DNA from: Pseudofabraea citricarpa
Taxonomy: Eukaryota; Ascomycota; Leotiomycetes; Helotiales; Dermateaceae
Length of the DNA: 64,000 bases
NCBI GenBank assembly: GCA_029641185.1
Contig: JAPWGK010000010.1
Coordinates: 62,001 to 126,000 of the forward strand
Direction of reading: 5' to 3'
Made by a program: the position numbers and the translations under genes. The notes under the pieces are model-generated. The model worked only from the letters and a program-made list of their open reading frames with translations. It had not been told where the DNA came from and ran no database searches. The first letter of the stretch is position 1. Each line of letters begins with the position of its first letter. Below are positions 44,501-56,646 of the stretch, one piece after another.

Positions 44501-46807
44501 TCTAGGACCAGATGGAAGAATCATTGATCAAGGCACATATCACAATTTGGTTTATGCAAGTAGCTATCTCGAAAGTCTTGGGACACGAGAGAAGAAGCTC
44601 AATGCGAGTGAGTTAGAAGGAAATAAGGACGATACAAGCCCAGATATAGCCGCTGCTGCTATACATCCAGTCATTCATATAAATGACAGACGAAAAAGTG
44701 ACCTCACAATCTACAAGTATTATGTTGATTCGGTCGGATGGGTTACCTGGTGGACTTTTGTTCTCCTTTGCTCTGGCTTCGTTTTTGGCCTAGTTTTTCC
44801 ACGTTCGTATCAACCACTCTTGCATATCACAAGAATAAGAGCGAACTGACATCTATGAAGAAATTTGGATCCAGTTTTGGACGGAAGCGAATGAAAAACA
44901 AGCTAACCATCGCCTTGCGTACTATTTATCGCTGTACGCTCTTTGGTCTGTGATGGCTATTACCGTATTTCTTGGTGCTTGCTGGTATGTTGTCCCAAAA
45001 CTGAACTTCTAAGATGGAGCACTTACTTACTCCCTAGGTGGCTAATGATTAGGATGGTACCGCAAACTGCGATTAAGTTTCATGCAGCACTTCTGACTCC
45101 GGTCCTAAGGTTCGTGCAGGTCTTATAACATCGTATCGTTTCCTATCACTTACGCGCCTGTATAGAGCCCCGCTGGTATTTTTCTCTACTACAGATAGTG
45201 GGGAAGTGTCAAATAGGTTCAGTCAAGACCTGGAACTAATCGACATGGAACTCCCCACATCACTCATTGGCACTACCGTCACATTCTTGGCGTGTATTGC
45301 GCAGGTTGGAGTCATCATATATGGCTCAAATTATGTAGCCGCGTCAGTTCCTGGACTGGTTGTTCTCCTTTACTATGTTCAACTGTTTTATCTCAGAACT
45401 TCACGGCAGCTGAGACTCCTTGATCTGGAAGCGAAAGCACCGCTTCTGTCTCACTTTATGGAAACAATCTATGGCTTGATTACTCTACGCTCGTTTGGTT
45501 GGACCGAGGAATATGCCCGCCGGAATGATAATTTGCTTGAAAGATCTCAACGTCCCTTTTACCTTCTTTACTGTGCCCAGCGATGGCTCAATCTAACCTT
45601 GGAATTGATTGTTGCTTTCTTAGCGATCGTATTGGTGAGTATTGCTGTTACAACCAAAGATTCATCTGGTGCGAAGATTGGTGTTGCATTGGTCAGCATT
45701 GTAGGCTTCGGAGCGAACTTGAAAAGCCTTGTATACAACTGGACCTCTTTGGAAGTTGTGATGGGTGCTGTCTCCAGAATACGTCAATTTGAAATCCAGA
45801 CCAGCTCTGAAGATCAACCAGGGGAAGACAGAACTTTGCCACCAGATTGGCCGTATCAAGGCATGATCACATTCCACAATGTATCAGCAGCCTATTCGTA
45901 AGTGTTTGAATGAAGTTCTGGGCGTAATAGCTCAAGCTGATAGTGCTAACACTCTTTGTAGGCGAACTTCTAATACAGTGCTTAATGATATTTCATTTTC
46001 AGTCAAACCTGGCACGAAGGTTGCCATTTGTGGCAGAACAGGAAGGTAAGTGTTTTTTTTTATTCCGTAATTGAACATGAAACTTGAGGGATATCAAGTG
46101 TTAATTAATTCATAGTGGGAAGAGTTCCACCATTGCGACCCTACTTCGGCTTATCGACTTAAGTAGCGGAATAATTACCGTTGACGATGTAGACATATCG
46201 ACCGTCGTACGACAAGAACTGAGATCGAAGTTTATAACATTACCACAAGAACCTTTCTATTATCATGCTACTATTCGGGATAATCTTGATATTAGGGGTC
46301 AATTCTCCAACGAAGATCTTCTGGATGTTTTAGACGTGGTAGGAATGCGTGAAATAATTGAAAAGAAAGGTGGTCTAGATGCTATGGCGAATGAAAACAT
46401 GCTATCTCACGGCCAGTCACAGCTTCTATGCCTAGCCCGTGCAGTCCTTCGACCGAACAAAATTCTCATCTTGGATGAAGCAACAAGCAGGTAAGATCCA
46501 AATTAGTTCTAAGACTACAATTTTGGAGTTCTATATCTTCAAACCTGTTACAATATCTAATTCCGTTTACGACAGTGTTGATAAAAAGACTGAAGACAAG
46601 ATGGTTGACATCATACGAGACAAATTCAAGGATCGCACTGTTATTTGTGTAGCCCACAACCTGAACACCATCATGGATTATGACGAGGTCATTGTGCTTG
46701 ACGCAGGACGAATTGTGGAACAAGGAAAGCCATCATCACTTGCTCTTGAGTCATCAATTTTTGCATCTCTACTCCAGGCTGCTGATGGCCAGCCTGACCA
46801 GACCTGA
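41585..46807 (+). CDS. gloK: ABCC (MRP-type) full transporter
   Basis: Multidrug-resistance-protein-type ABC pump, probably exporting the lipopeptide and adding self-protection. Inferred CDS is join(41585..41806,41877..42405,42457..42683,42734..43013,43082..43315,43377..44185,44257..44419,44467..44802,44861..44984,45038..45109,45166..45897,45962..46045,46116..46490,46576..46807), 1472 aa. Each join keeps frame and restores family motifs. An N-terminal TMD0 of several helices precedes TMD1-NBD1-TMD2-NBD2. NBD1 has Walker A GPIGCGKTT, signature MSGGQ and Walker B ILDDVFSGLD, with the usual MRP Asp in place of the catalytic Glu. NBD2 has GRTGSGKSS, LSHGQ and LILDEATSS. The motif SGEVSNRFSQD opens TMD2 helix links. 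The gene is plus-strand and convergent with the aconitase gene. Intron 7 was placed to give VRNISLADH; intron 8 to give FPQIWIQFW. Confidence 0.9.
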
Positions 46808-47298
46808 TTTGTCCGTTACTATTTCTGATTTGGAACAAACTTAGATGAAAAATATCTATACCGGCAGGTATAATGGTACGATTTGGTCATATCTCCTGCC
46901 AACATGTGTGTTGCCCCCGTGACAGCTTGACGAGGATCAACAATTTGACTTCGGGCTTCTAAATTATTTTAAGCTATTTTTTCGGAGCCTGCAAATATTG
47001 AAAAACGAGTGAACACAACAACCCATGCTATTTTAATTGCTCAAATGAAGAGATAAAGGTCAGAATAAAATCTCTCTTGTTAGTCTGATTTACATGCTGT
47101 GTACAGTTCGCATTTAAAATTTACTTTTTGGCGGATCTTATTTCTTGTGGTTTTGAAATGAGCATAAATTTATATTACTCATAAGCCACTACAAATTTAT
47201 CTTTATGTAAATTTACTAATTTGATCGGCCTTCGAGCTTGAGCAATATTAGTTCTATAACTTCTTTATTACCTACCTTTGTAGGATGAACCAAAGCTT
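46808..47298. other. Convergent AT-rich spacer
   Basis: About 490 bp between the 3' ends of the transporter and the aconitase-like gene. It is AT-rich with no supported open frame and should contain both transcript ends. Confidence 0.4.
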
Positions 47299-50283
47299 TT
47301 ACCAAGCGAGACTTGTCCTCGGCCCTTTACCATTACTGGTCAATCTTAGCTCTGCAAGCTCTGATGGTAGGAGGGTACCCTTAGTGCTACATAATGATGC
47401 AAAAACATTCTTGCCGAACTTTTTGTATGCTGTAGCCAATCCTTGACTTTTAATCAAGGACAGCTCCATATCATCCAACACAAAAGGGAAAGACCTTCCC
47501 TCAACTTGCACAATCCGCCCAGGAAGATCGATCCTAATATCTGAACCTGTTCTAGCGAGGTCATAAAACGCATCATCTATAATGTTGATGCCTAGTAGAC
47601 CAATAGAAGGTTGATTACGACCGTAGATGAAAGAAAATGACTTTGCAATTACGCATTGAACGCCAAGTCCTGGTCACGTCAGCTTTGGAATGTTGCCACG
47701 GGAATGAAAATTGTGACCCTCGGTATAGAGATGAAACAGCACAAGACTTACCTTTCAAAGCTCGGGGTGCTTCTTCACGAGATGAGCCGCAACCGAATGC
47801 TTTTCCGCCTACAACTACCCGCATACCTTGATGCACTTTTTCACGGAAATCTGGATTAGTGAACTCCAAAGCATGACTACCGAGAAGAACATCTGTCGGG
47901 CTCTCGAGTATGAATGCGGCAGGGATAATCTTAAGGATTTTATCAGAAAGTTTAACGTCATCGTCCCTCCAGAGAGATCAAGATAAAGATGAAGATTCTA
48001 CTTACCGCATCCGTATCGACAAAGTCTCCAAGAGCATACACTTTGCTCTCGATGATGTCAAGCTCGCCACATGTTTCCCGCTCGGCCTCTTTTACAGGAT
48101 ATTTTTCAATCCTCATATCAGTCAAATGTGGACGAGAATGCAAATATGGCTCCACATATGTGGGCATCGCCGGTACTGAGTTTCGTACATTGTCCTTTTT
48201 GGAGGACCTAACCCTTCGTATTCGATTTTTATAACTTTGGCAGCTTTGAAGTAGCGATTCATACCGTTCAGGGGAAACTTGAGCCAATAGCTGTTCTGGA
48301 TTTGTCAATTGCATATTGAACGATGAGGCAGCTACTGTCGCTGCGGAGCATATATGCCCGGTCGACCCTATACAGGAATTAATAATAACCAATTGCGGTT
48401 ATGGATACAATAACAAACCCTTGCCCATGCGATTTTTGAAATTGCGATTCTGGGATGAAATCCAATTCTCTCCCTCACCGGCACGATCTGCTCCCATTCC
48501 AAGACACAAACTACAGCTTACTGCTGGCTGCTCAAACCCAGCTTGTGTATAGATATCTAACAATCCCAATTCTCTAAGGCTGTTTACGATAGGTATACTT
48601 CCAGGAACAACCATACGCTTTCCAGGAGTAAAAGGTAGGCCATTTTTCAGACCGGCTTCAAGTACTAGGGCGCCAAGTACAAGATCTTCTTCAGTAGTTG
48701 TGCAGGCGCCTATGAAGCAGCCATCAAACTTCATATCAAGCTTGTTTGATACTGGCACAACATTGTCTGGCGATGGGTAGATAGCGATGAACGACTCTAC
48801 CAGCTGTAGGTCTATCTGAAAGGCAGCTGCGTATGAAGCACCCTCGTCGGGCTGGAAATAGATAGAGTTTGTCCTATACTTACTTTGGGATCGGCATGAT
48901 ATAAAGCTGTGAGTAACTTCATCAGGAACAAAGATGCCTGTAACGCCACCGAGCTCCTATGTGCTTCTTATCAGTTTCCAAAACGAGGCAGACAAAACAA
49001 TGATCACTCACCGTGCACATGTTAGTTATCGCAAATCTTGCATCGCATGAAAGGAATCGAGCTCCAGGACCACCAAACTCTACAATTCTATCAGCAGCGA
49101 AGGTGTTTCGCTTAAGCTCTTTCAATATATAAAGTATGACATCCTTCCCCCGAATATACCAAGCGGGTTCTCCAGTAAACTCGATTCTTATTGACTCAGG
49201 AACTTTGATCCATGTTTCGCCCGTCGCAAGTGCTGTCATCACATCGGCCGCACCGAGTCCTATTGCGAGGCAACTAACAGCTCCAGCTGAGCAGGTATGT
49301 GAGTCAGAACCAAGTGCGAGCATCCCTGGTTCTGCTCGTTCGCGAACGAATTCTGTATGGAGAATAGTGTACTGTCATGAAATCAGTAGACAAGAATCAA
49401 TTAAGGAATAACCTGTTGATGAGAAGATACATTCGATCCCTGATTCTCCGTCATCTTGAATTGTTGCTTCGCGCCATTTAAACCTTGGAGAAGCTCCTGT
49501 ACTCGAGGTTGGTCATACGTTCGTGGCTCGACGGTATGGTCTCCGGCCAGCCAAAAGCGATCATTTCGCCAGACTGATGGTTGCTCTCCAATGCTGACCA
49601 TACCATGTTTCATGCCCTGTTGAGTTGTCAATTGATATCTACGTTCGTAAATCATTACGATATTTGGCTCAACATACTACCCAAGATAGCTCGCTTGCTA
49701 TGATCCAATCTATAGATACCCTTACTAGCTCTCCAGATCTTAATCCATCTGGAGATGGTAGTGAAAATGCGTGATGGGCCAGTATCTTTTCCGCTAATGT
49801 CATAGCTCGAGTGTCAGCAGACTTTGCTGGCAAAGGAGCTGGTAATTTTCTGGTGGATTCTGCAGAATTCAATGCTTCCAACCAAGCTTCGACAAGAAAT
49901 TCCAAGTCCTCAAGTGAATCGCCACTGGGTTGCTTGTTATAGATTGAGTCACCAGATCCAAGGTGTTGAGGTTCCCCATCAGTCTTATGTAGTTGCCAAG
50001 CATGTCGGATTGCGTCTGCTTCAGCATTTCTATCAACTAAATCAAGCGCTTCACAGAGGTCGTCCAGGAAGTTCTCCAGATAAAGATCTGTTGAATCCTC
50101 ATTGGGATCGTCTGTCCCTGCCACGGATATACGGCCATCTGTGATTGAGATAATACCTGATAATCTCTGGTCATTTGCTAGTTCGTCTATTACTACACCT
50201 CGAGTGCGTGCTAGTATTTCAAGTAAAGTGCGGATTGATTCGGCAGCTGGCTTTTCAGGCGTCTTATTTGGACCGTACGCCAT
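47299..50283 (-). CDS. gloJ: Aconitase/isopropylmalate isomerase-like enzyme (homotyrosine pathway)
   Basis: 4Fe-4S hydro-lyase proposed to isomerise 2-(4-hydroxybenzyl)malate to the 3-isomer. Inferred CDS is complement(join(47299..47669,47752..47929,48006..48367,48419..48956,49012..49371,49413..49616,49681..50283)), 871 aa, six introns of 41-82 nt. The start is the ATG opening [11 protein letters not shown]. The LeuC-like part begins only near residue 165 ([12 protein letters not shown]), followed by [10 protein letters not shown], the cluster Cys pair in CSLCLGMG, and NRMGKG. The swivel domain is fused: [18 protein letters not shown] and the [12 protein letters not shown] stretch. The roughly 165-residue N-terminal extension is acidic and of unknown function. 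It is the HtyD equivalent of the echinocandin B system. A leucine or TCA housekeeping role is unlikely from context but is not excluded by sequence. Confidence 0.87.
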
Positions 50284-51652
50284 CGTATATTTCTGTATAT
50301 TCTGTCTCGAAGAGATCAAGAGTTCAAATATGGTTGTAAATGTCGAAATTGAGAAAGAGGTGTCTGTCAACTGTAGGGCTAAATATTAGTAATATCTAGT
50401 TCTTAGCGGTAGGCAAGCGCCATCGGTCCAGTCATTGTAAGCAGGCAAAGCAGGCGCATGGCACCTGGTTATGATTGAGCGACTGGTCAAACATTCCGCC
50501 AAAATCTGCCAGCCTAGACAGAGTACTCTTATTTTCCCAGATGCACGGGGTTTAAAAAAGCCCATTTCATAACGAAAATTCCCCGTTCTTCTCTTATCAT
50601 TCTTATCATTCAATATCAAAAAAATGAGTTTGAGGTAATTAGATTATCAAAATTTACATCCAAAGCTAGTTATCTAGGCTTGAAGTATATGAGTTAAAAT
50701 TAAAGATTCTAAAAAAATATTTTATCTATCTTTCTTCTTGTGCAAGATGTATTAACCGCTTATAATCTTAACCTCCTATAAGCCCCACTTTTCTCTACCG
50801 AGGCCTATAAAAGTATCAGGAATATAATCATCTTATTAGTTCAAATACTTGTAGAAAGGATAACTTAGTATAACTTAGTTTCCTAAAGAGGCTTCCTTCC
50901 TATTCCGGAAAATCTTACTTTTATCAACTTTAAATAATATACTAGGGGGTATACTAGAGAGGGGGAGGAAACCTTTGAAAAGAATTCGAATAATATAACT
51001 CTTAATTTTTTAGCGTTAACAATTATCGAGATATATTATATCTAAGGAACTAGAATCAAAGAATTTTCAGATCAAACAGAAATTCAGGGAGAACGCTTCG
51101 ATAATACCCCGTATACTTTTATAAACCTTATAATCGTATTCGTATTAGCTAGAGCGAGCTCCTGTAGCTAGCTAATAAAAATGCTCCCGGCAAGTGTATT
51201 ATATATCGCTAGTTTAAATTTAATAGCTTATAAAATTTCAAGGAATTACCTTGAGAATAAATTAATAATCTTATTACTCTGACAATTTTCAAATTAATAT
51301 GTTACACAATTCTTTGCCACCTAATTATCTAAATTACGTCGATTATATTTGCTTTCGATTAAAAGATTTTTACCAAGTAATATTTAAATCTGCAAAGGAT
51401 TGTAAGGTTAATTAATCACGGTCCTCTAGGGAAAATTATGTAAAGTAAAACAAGATGGAAAAAAATGGATGAACTTTGATTGCTAGCAAGTAGCAAGAAT
51501 TTTCAAGTGATAAAAACACATCGAAAGCCTACTAACGATCCGCTTACGCCACGAATGATCTGTATATTTATTCCAGAACTTTATACTTACTCCTACCTAG
51601 CTACTTTGAGGGAAATACTCTTCTCGAATATTGAAGTTTTCAAATTTGGGTT
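50284..51652. other. AT-rich gene-free island within the homotyrosine gene set
   Basis: The first 330 bp upstream of the aconitase start have ordinary composition and should be its promoter. From about 50620 to 51600 the sequence is strongly AT-rich with stops in every frame, looking like RIP-decayed repeat DNA. No ORF, terminal repeat or gene relic was recognised. Confidence 0.5.
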
Positions 51653-53093
51653 CTAGATTTTTTGAGAAAGATATTTCATAGCAGAGACAACAGCATCTCC
51701 AAATTCTGCTGTGGATGCATTTCCACCAATATCAGATGTTCGACAACCATCTTCAATAACCTTGCCGACGGCGTCTTCGATTGATTGAGCGGCTTCAGAC
51801 ATTGCCAACGAGTAGCGTAGCATCATTGCCACAGATAGTATCATACCCGTGGGGTTTATGGTACCTGTGCCGGCTATGTCAGGTGCCGATCCTGAAGCTC
51901 GATTAGCATCCAGTTCCACAAGGTATGTAATGGTAGGGGTAAACCGGTTACTACTGACCATGGATCGGCTCGTATATGCCATTTACCTCGCTCGCATTGA
52001 GTACCGTTGGAATTGCGCATAGGCTAGCACTTGGAAGAAGGCCTAGACTTCCTGGAATAGCACTAGCTTCGTCGCTAATGATATCCCCAAACATGTTGCT
52101 AGTTAATATTATGCCATTCAAACTTGTTGGATGGCGCGCCATGTTCATTGCCGCCGTATCAATCAGCATGTGTCTCAACTTGATTGCCGGAAACTCGCTT
52201 TCGAATACTTCCTTCACCACACCTCTCCACAGTCGGCCACAGGCAGCGAGCAGGTTGGCTTTATCTAAACTTATCACTGGTAATGGTGGTTCTTTGGACA
52301 TCGCCAATTTTCCTGCTAGGCGGGCTGCTCGTATAATCGATTCACGGTCATAGTGGTCAAGGTCGGACGCTGAATTAAATGAGCCATCGTGCTCTTGGCG
52401 TGAACCAAAATATATACCACCTGTAAGCTCACGCACAATGGTGATATCTGCACCACCAACAATGTGCTCTTTGAAAGAAGAACAATACACTAGAGAGGGA
52501 GCGATGAAGTTCACTGGCCGGATGTTTCCGAAAGCATCCAAGAACTTTCGAAGTCTACCGAGGCCTGACTCAACTGGAACAGGTGTTCCTTCCCACTTCT
52601 ATGTTACAATGGTAAGTCAACACATGTTGGCTGAGAAATAAATCTTTTCCATATAAAGATTTACAGATGCTGGTTGCTTGCAAGGAATGCTTACTGGACC
52701 ACCAACAGCACCCAAAAGCACAGCTGAGGCTGCCTTTGCATCTTCGAGAGCCTCCGTTGTTATTGGAGTACCGTGTGTATCAAATGAAGCCTATAATGCG
52801 TTAATAACTACCACAGCTAAGTAGGAGACAAATCGGAACGGCAAGACAAATGGCTCCCCCAATGTTAGACTTACTCCGCCAATCAAGTGATACTTGAGAT
52901 TGAAAGACACATCTAAGTGATATTGACGTTCAATTTGACTTAATACCTGCTAAAACTCAGCAACTTCTCCTTTTAATCAACTGTATCTTGTAAATCGTAG
53001 CGAAATATCGAGAAGTACCTTAATGCCTTCTGCTATAACCTCGGGACCTCCATAATCTCCAGGGAATACAACGATGTTAAATTCCTTCCTCAT
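51653..53093 (-). CDS. gloI: Isopropylmalate dehydrogenase-like enzyme (homotyrosine pathway)
   Basis: NAD-dependent beta-decarboxylating dehydrogenase, proposed to convert 3-(4-hydroxybenzyl)malate to the 2-oxo acid precursor of homotyrosine. Inferred CDS is complement(join(51653..51891,51959..52598,52695..52790,52875..52946,53019..53093)), 373 aa. N-terminal [10 protein letters not shown] replaces the usual LPGDGIGPEV. Then come AVGGPKW across an intron, [11 protein letters not shown], the active-site stretch [11 protein letters not shown] and metal-binding [11 protein letters not shown], and [12 protein letters not shown] across the last intron. The normal family Lys in the LIDK/VDAAAM helix region is altered (LIDTAAMNM), perhaps reflecting a different side-chain pocket. 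Length is typical. It is the HtyC equivalent of the echinocandin B system. The Glarea letter is recalled from gene order. Confidence 0.86.
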
Positions 53094-53772
53094 TGTCGAT
53101 TCTGTAATGTTGGAAGTGAGGATTTAATTGTCAATTGATCTTACTTGTTTTTGTCTCTATAGACTGAGAAGGTTGGAGACTTGTTAAATGTGAAGGAAAA
53201 AATTGAGTTTCAGTTCGCCGTAAGCTGGATGAATAGCAAATATGTAGTAATTCGTTTCTGGCCTTGCAACCAAGACACAACGTGACCTGTTCTGTAAATT
53301 TTTAATTTCATAGCACTTGTAATTTTATACCTAAGTAGAAACCTAGGTAAAATGGCATTGTAAATTCTCCAAGGTATACACTTTAGTGACTGTGATGACT
53401 TTGCCTCACGTAGCGGTTATATGGAGTTTATCGCTTACACCTACCCCTGGGAGTTCTTGAAAATCGGGGTTATAAATGCGTGAGAACTTGGCTCATTATT
53501 TCAAGGAGTAATATGGATACTAGTTTGCATTCTGTGGGTTTCTTGAATTAGAGCACAAAATATAAAGTTAGATTATGTTTTTTCTGCACAGATAATTTAG
53601 GGTTGGATACTATGAGCAATCTGTTATATTCGTTGCAGATTGTACCAAGTGAGTACTAGTTTCAATTAGAACTTTAATTGATCAAATATAAAACAACACA
53701 AAACTTGAGCCAGTACCCAGACATGGCATTCACGTTCTTTCTTGACGAATGTTCACAGACTGCAGACCTCTA
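53094..53772. promoter_or_regulatory. Promoter of the dehydrogenase gene / 3' flank of the synthase gene
   Basis: About 680 bp between the dehydrogenase start and the upstream synthase stop, both on the minus strand. No coding frame was seen. It contains CT-rich tracts of ordinary fungal promoter type and no clear specific site. Confidence 0.4.
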
Positions 53773-55796
53773 CTAGGCAAAGCTTGATCTAAGACGCTGT
53801 ATAATAGCATTCACACTTGAGTTAGTATCCATCTTCTCTTTATACGTCGTCGTAAATTTATCAACATCCGAGTATGACTTTGAGATCATTGTTAGCAAAC
53901 TGTCAATTGCACATCGGAATGTATATTTGACTTACTCGCGTTGCTGAAAGGAGTGATTCATTCACAGCTGCATCTTTGGTGAGGCCAACACCCACACCCC
54001 ATCGACAGTGAATAGTCTCTCCAATGTCAAACTCTAGAAAGGCTACATTTAAAACTTGGTGTTTATCATGGGAAGGAATGACATGCGAAAAGGCCGCGCT
54101 GCAATGAATATCAACACCTAATACCTCTGACAGAACCATGACAGCATTGTTGGCAATTACTGTAACATCTTCTAGCTCTTGCTGTACACTAGGACTCTGG
54201 CTGAAGTCCCCGTGAAGTCGTTTAAGCATTTGAATATTGTATGAGCTTTTCAAATCGTATACTTCCAAGAAGAAATTGCAAATCTCTTCTGCTGCCAAAC
54301 CACGTTCGAGGGAAACTGACTTAGTCTTGACTACTCGACTGTAATGAGCAGCTAATTCATTAGGTAAGTTGAAGCCCAAGCCTTGCTGGATCAACCAAGA
54401 TATGCCACCCTTGCCACTTTGACTATTAACTCCAATGACACAGTCAAAAGAATTTCCTAGGTCTGCTGGGTCAAGAGGTAGATATGGCACACGCCAAGTA
54501 CCACTGGTCTTTATTCCTTTTGTTGCCCCGTTGCTAATAATGCCTTCTGTAATGTCGGACGTCAAGGCTACTGTGCGACCACGCCTAGCTAAGCCCTTTC
54601 GAATTGCGTCTTGATGAGCACCAGCGAAAGCTCGGAAGTAAAAGTCTCCGGCATACGGCTGGCGTGGATGAACAGGGAGATTAGTAACCTCCTCATAAAT
54701 CCTGCGTATCTCAAGTAAGTTGGAAAAGTCGAGACCGATTTCAATGCCTTGAGTGAACATATTCATGGAGCAAGTAATGAGATCGAGATTGCCAGCACGC
54801 TCTCCGTTTCCAAAAAGACAGCCTTCAACACGGTCGCCGCCTGCTAAACAGGCCAGTTCTGCCGATGCGACGGCTCCTCCGCGATCATTGTGAGTATGAA
54901 TAGAGATGCACACTTTCTCTCTGTCCGAAATGTTGCGAGAAAAGTATTCGACTTGATCCGCAAAGACGTTTGGTGTGGTTGCTTCCACGCTTGTAGCAAG
55001 GCCTAATATAACAGGATTATCATATGTTGGTCCCCAGGCAGTCTTGATTGTTTCTCCCAGGCGTAACGCTGCTTCTGGACGCGCGTTTGCAAAATCTTCA
55101 AAGCCAAAACCAAAAGACCATACTGTCTGGCAGTTGGCCGAGTCATCTTTCGTGATTGAACGAGCAAATTCCACACATCTTCTTGCTTGATCTAACCACT
55201 CCGCTTCCGTTATTTGAAGCACAGTTTCGCGGTAATTGTCACTGGTGGCCAAGTAGAGGAACAAGATCGCACTTTTTGCACCCTTCAGACTTTTGACAGC
55301 AGTTGCGATAGCATCTTCTCGACATGGCGAAAGAACCTCAAGCGTCACATCGTCTGGAACCGCGCCTGGTGTTTCTATCAGCTGGCGAGTGAAGTCGAAT
55401 TCGGTCTGTGATGCACAGGGAAATGAAACTTCAATTTGTTTGAAGCCTATCGATACCAGAAGTTGAAACATCCTCCATTTTTGCTGCAAAGTCTAACTCA
55501 GAGGAATTTGAGTCAGTGAAATTTGCTTCGAAACAGATACCCCAGTCTCCAATAATGAATAAATTTATTCGTGTTGCAAACATTGTGGGGAAGGTACAAA
55601 CCATCGGATTTGGAAGGGCTTGATTTCCATCTCTGAGATCTGTAGACAACCAGATTGGAGACTTGGTCAGTTTTTTCGATGGCCATTGCCGGTCTGATAG
55701 CTGAATGTCCGGTGCTCGTTCACCATACTTGCTTTGAAGACTCTGCCCGCCTGCACAGCAGGTTGTCATGTTGTATATTTCGTTCAAGTTCCTCAT
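53773..55796 (-). CDS. gloH: 2-isopropylmalate synthase-like enzyme (homotyrosine pathway)
   Basis: Acyltransferase of the IPMS/homocitrate synthase family, proposed to condense 4-hydroxyphenylpyruvate with acetyl-CoA to 2-(4-hydroxybenzyl)malate. Inferred CDS is complement(join(53773..53877,53936..55492,55602..55796)), 618 aa, introns of 58 and 109 nt; the final exon of 35 codons ends RLRSSFA. Visible motifs are [15 protein letters not shown] near residues 50-65, [10 protein letters not shown], the metal-binding [13 protein letters not shown] and GNGERAGN, with a LeuA-type dimer/regulatory domain at the C-terminus. Start chosen at [10 protein letters not shown]; a second Met nine residues later is possible. 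The protein begins close to the catalytic domain, so no long mitochondrial leader is evident, unlike many fungal leucine IPMS. It is the HtyA equivalent of the echinocandin B system. Confidence 0.88.
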
Positions 55797-56646
55797 ATGA
55801 CCCAGGTCTATAGCATAACGTTTGAGCGTGAATTTCAAAGGAACGAGGTGTTTGTGAGGTAGTTATAATAAACTAAAGCTATCAAGTCACATAAATAATC
55901 TTAAAGTATGATATTTTAATAAAGTACAAGGAGTCTTCAAAATTCGAATCAACCTCGTCGGTCGTCTTGATAGGTAAGAATTACTTTCAGGTAAATGTGT
56001 AGATGATTCGTTGCCTGTCTCGAGCAAGGTAGTCAGCAAGTTTTTTCTTCAATGATGGCAAAATTTGAATTGCGCAAGTGTACCATCATGCTGAGCATAA
56101 CTTCTTACCTGAAACGCTTGCCGATCGCATAGTTATACAGTAGAGTAGGCTATATATTAATCTAATCACTTCAGAGACTAAAATTTGATAATATAAGGCA
56201 CGTAAATCTTGAATCTAGATTCATGGCCCGATTAGAAGTCTGCCTGAGAAATTATATTAAGTGGTATATAGTTGAGTTGATAACCAGCAAATTACTTGTG
56301 CGTCTTGAAATTTTCAGAAGGTTATTTAAATCCAACATTGTAATACCAAGAGAGCTACACTGAGTTTCCTTCAACGGAGGAGTTATTTTCACAAGCATGC
56401 ATGATTTAACAAAACTTACAACTAACAAAGCTGGTGAAGGCATCTCTGCGATGACTAAGCCAACCTGCTTTTCGATGTAGACTATACATAGCCAAGCGAG
56501 CGCTTAGTCAATATGCGATCAGATACAACACGAATAGTGGAACGTCTTTGGAAGAGAGTAATTGTTTAAATTTATATAAAACTCGTTTATTAAACACATT
56601 TTAGGTTTTTATGATGTTGTCCATTCTCACTTTCGAGCACGACCCT
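55797..56646. promoter_or_regulatory. Synthase promoter region / transaminase 3' flank
   Basis: About 850 bp of AT-rich DNA. The right part follows the transaminase stop and the left part precedes the synthase start. A 63-codon minus-strand frame at 56252-56443 shows no motif and is not called. Confidence 0.4.

Noticed and set aside
44803..44839. Shorter 37-nt version of transporter intron 8
   Set aside because: It is in frame but too short for a typical intron and adds extra residues; the acceptor at 44860 gives the conserved FPQIWIQFW stretch.
47930..48005. Earlier acceptor in the aconitase swivel-domain intron, giving a DDVKLSDK segment
   Set aside because: The phase does not fit; the acceptor before ATTATCCCT yields the canonical VDTDAIIPAAF motif.
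48862..48898. Candidate intron with GTAAGT donor in the aconitase gene
   Set aside because: Splicing it out shifts the frame, while the unspliced frame is open and reads the conserved [11 protein letters not shown] segment.
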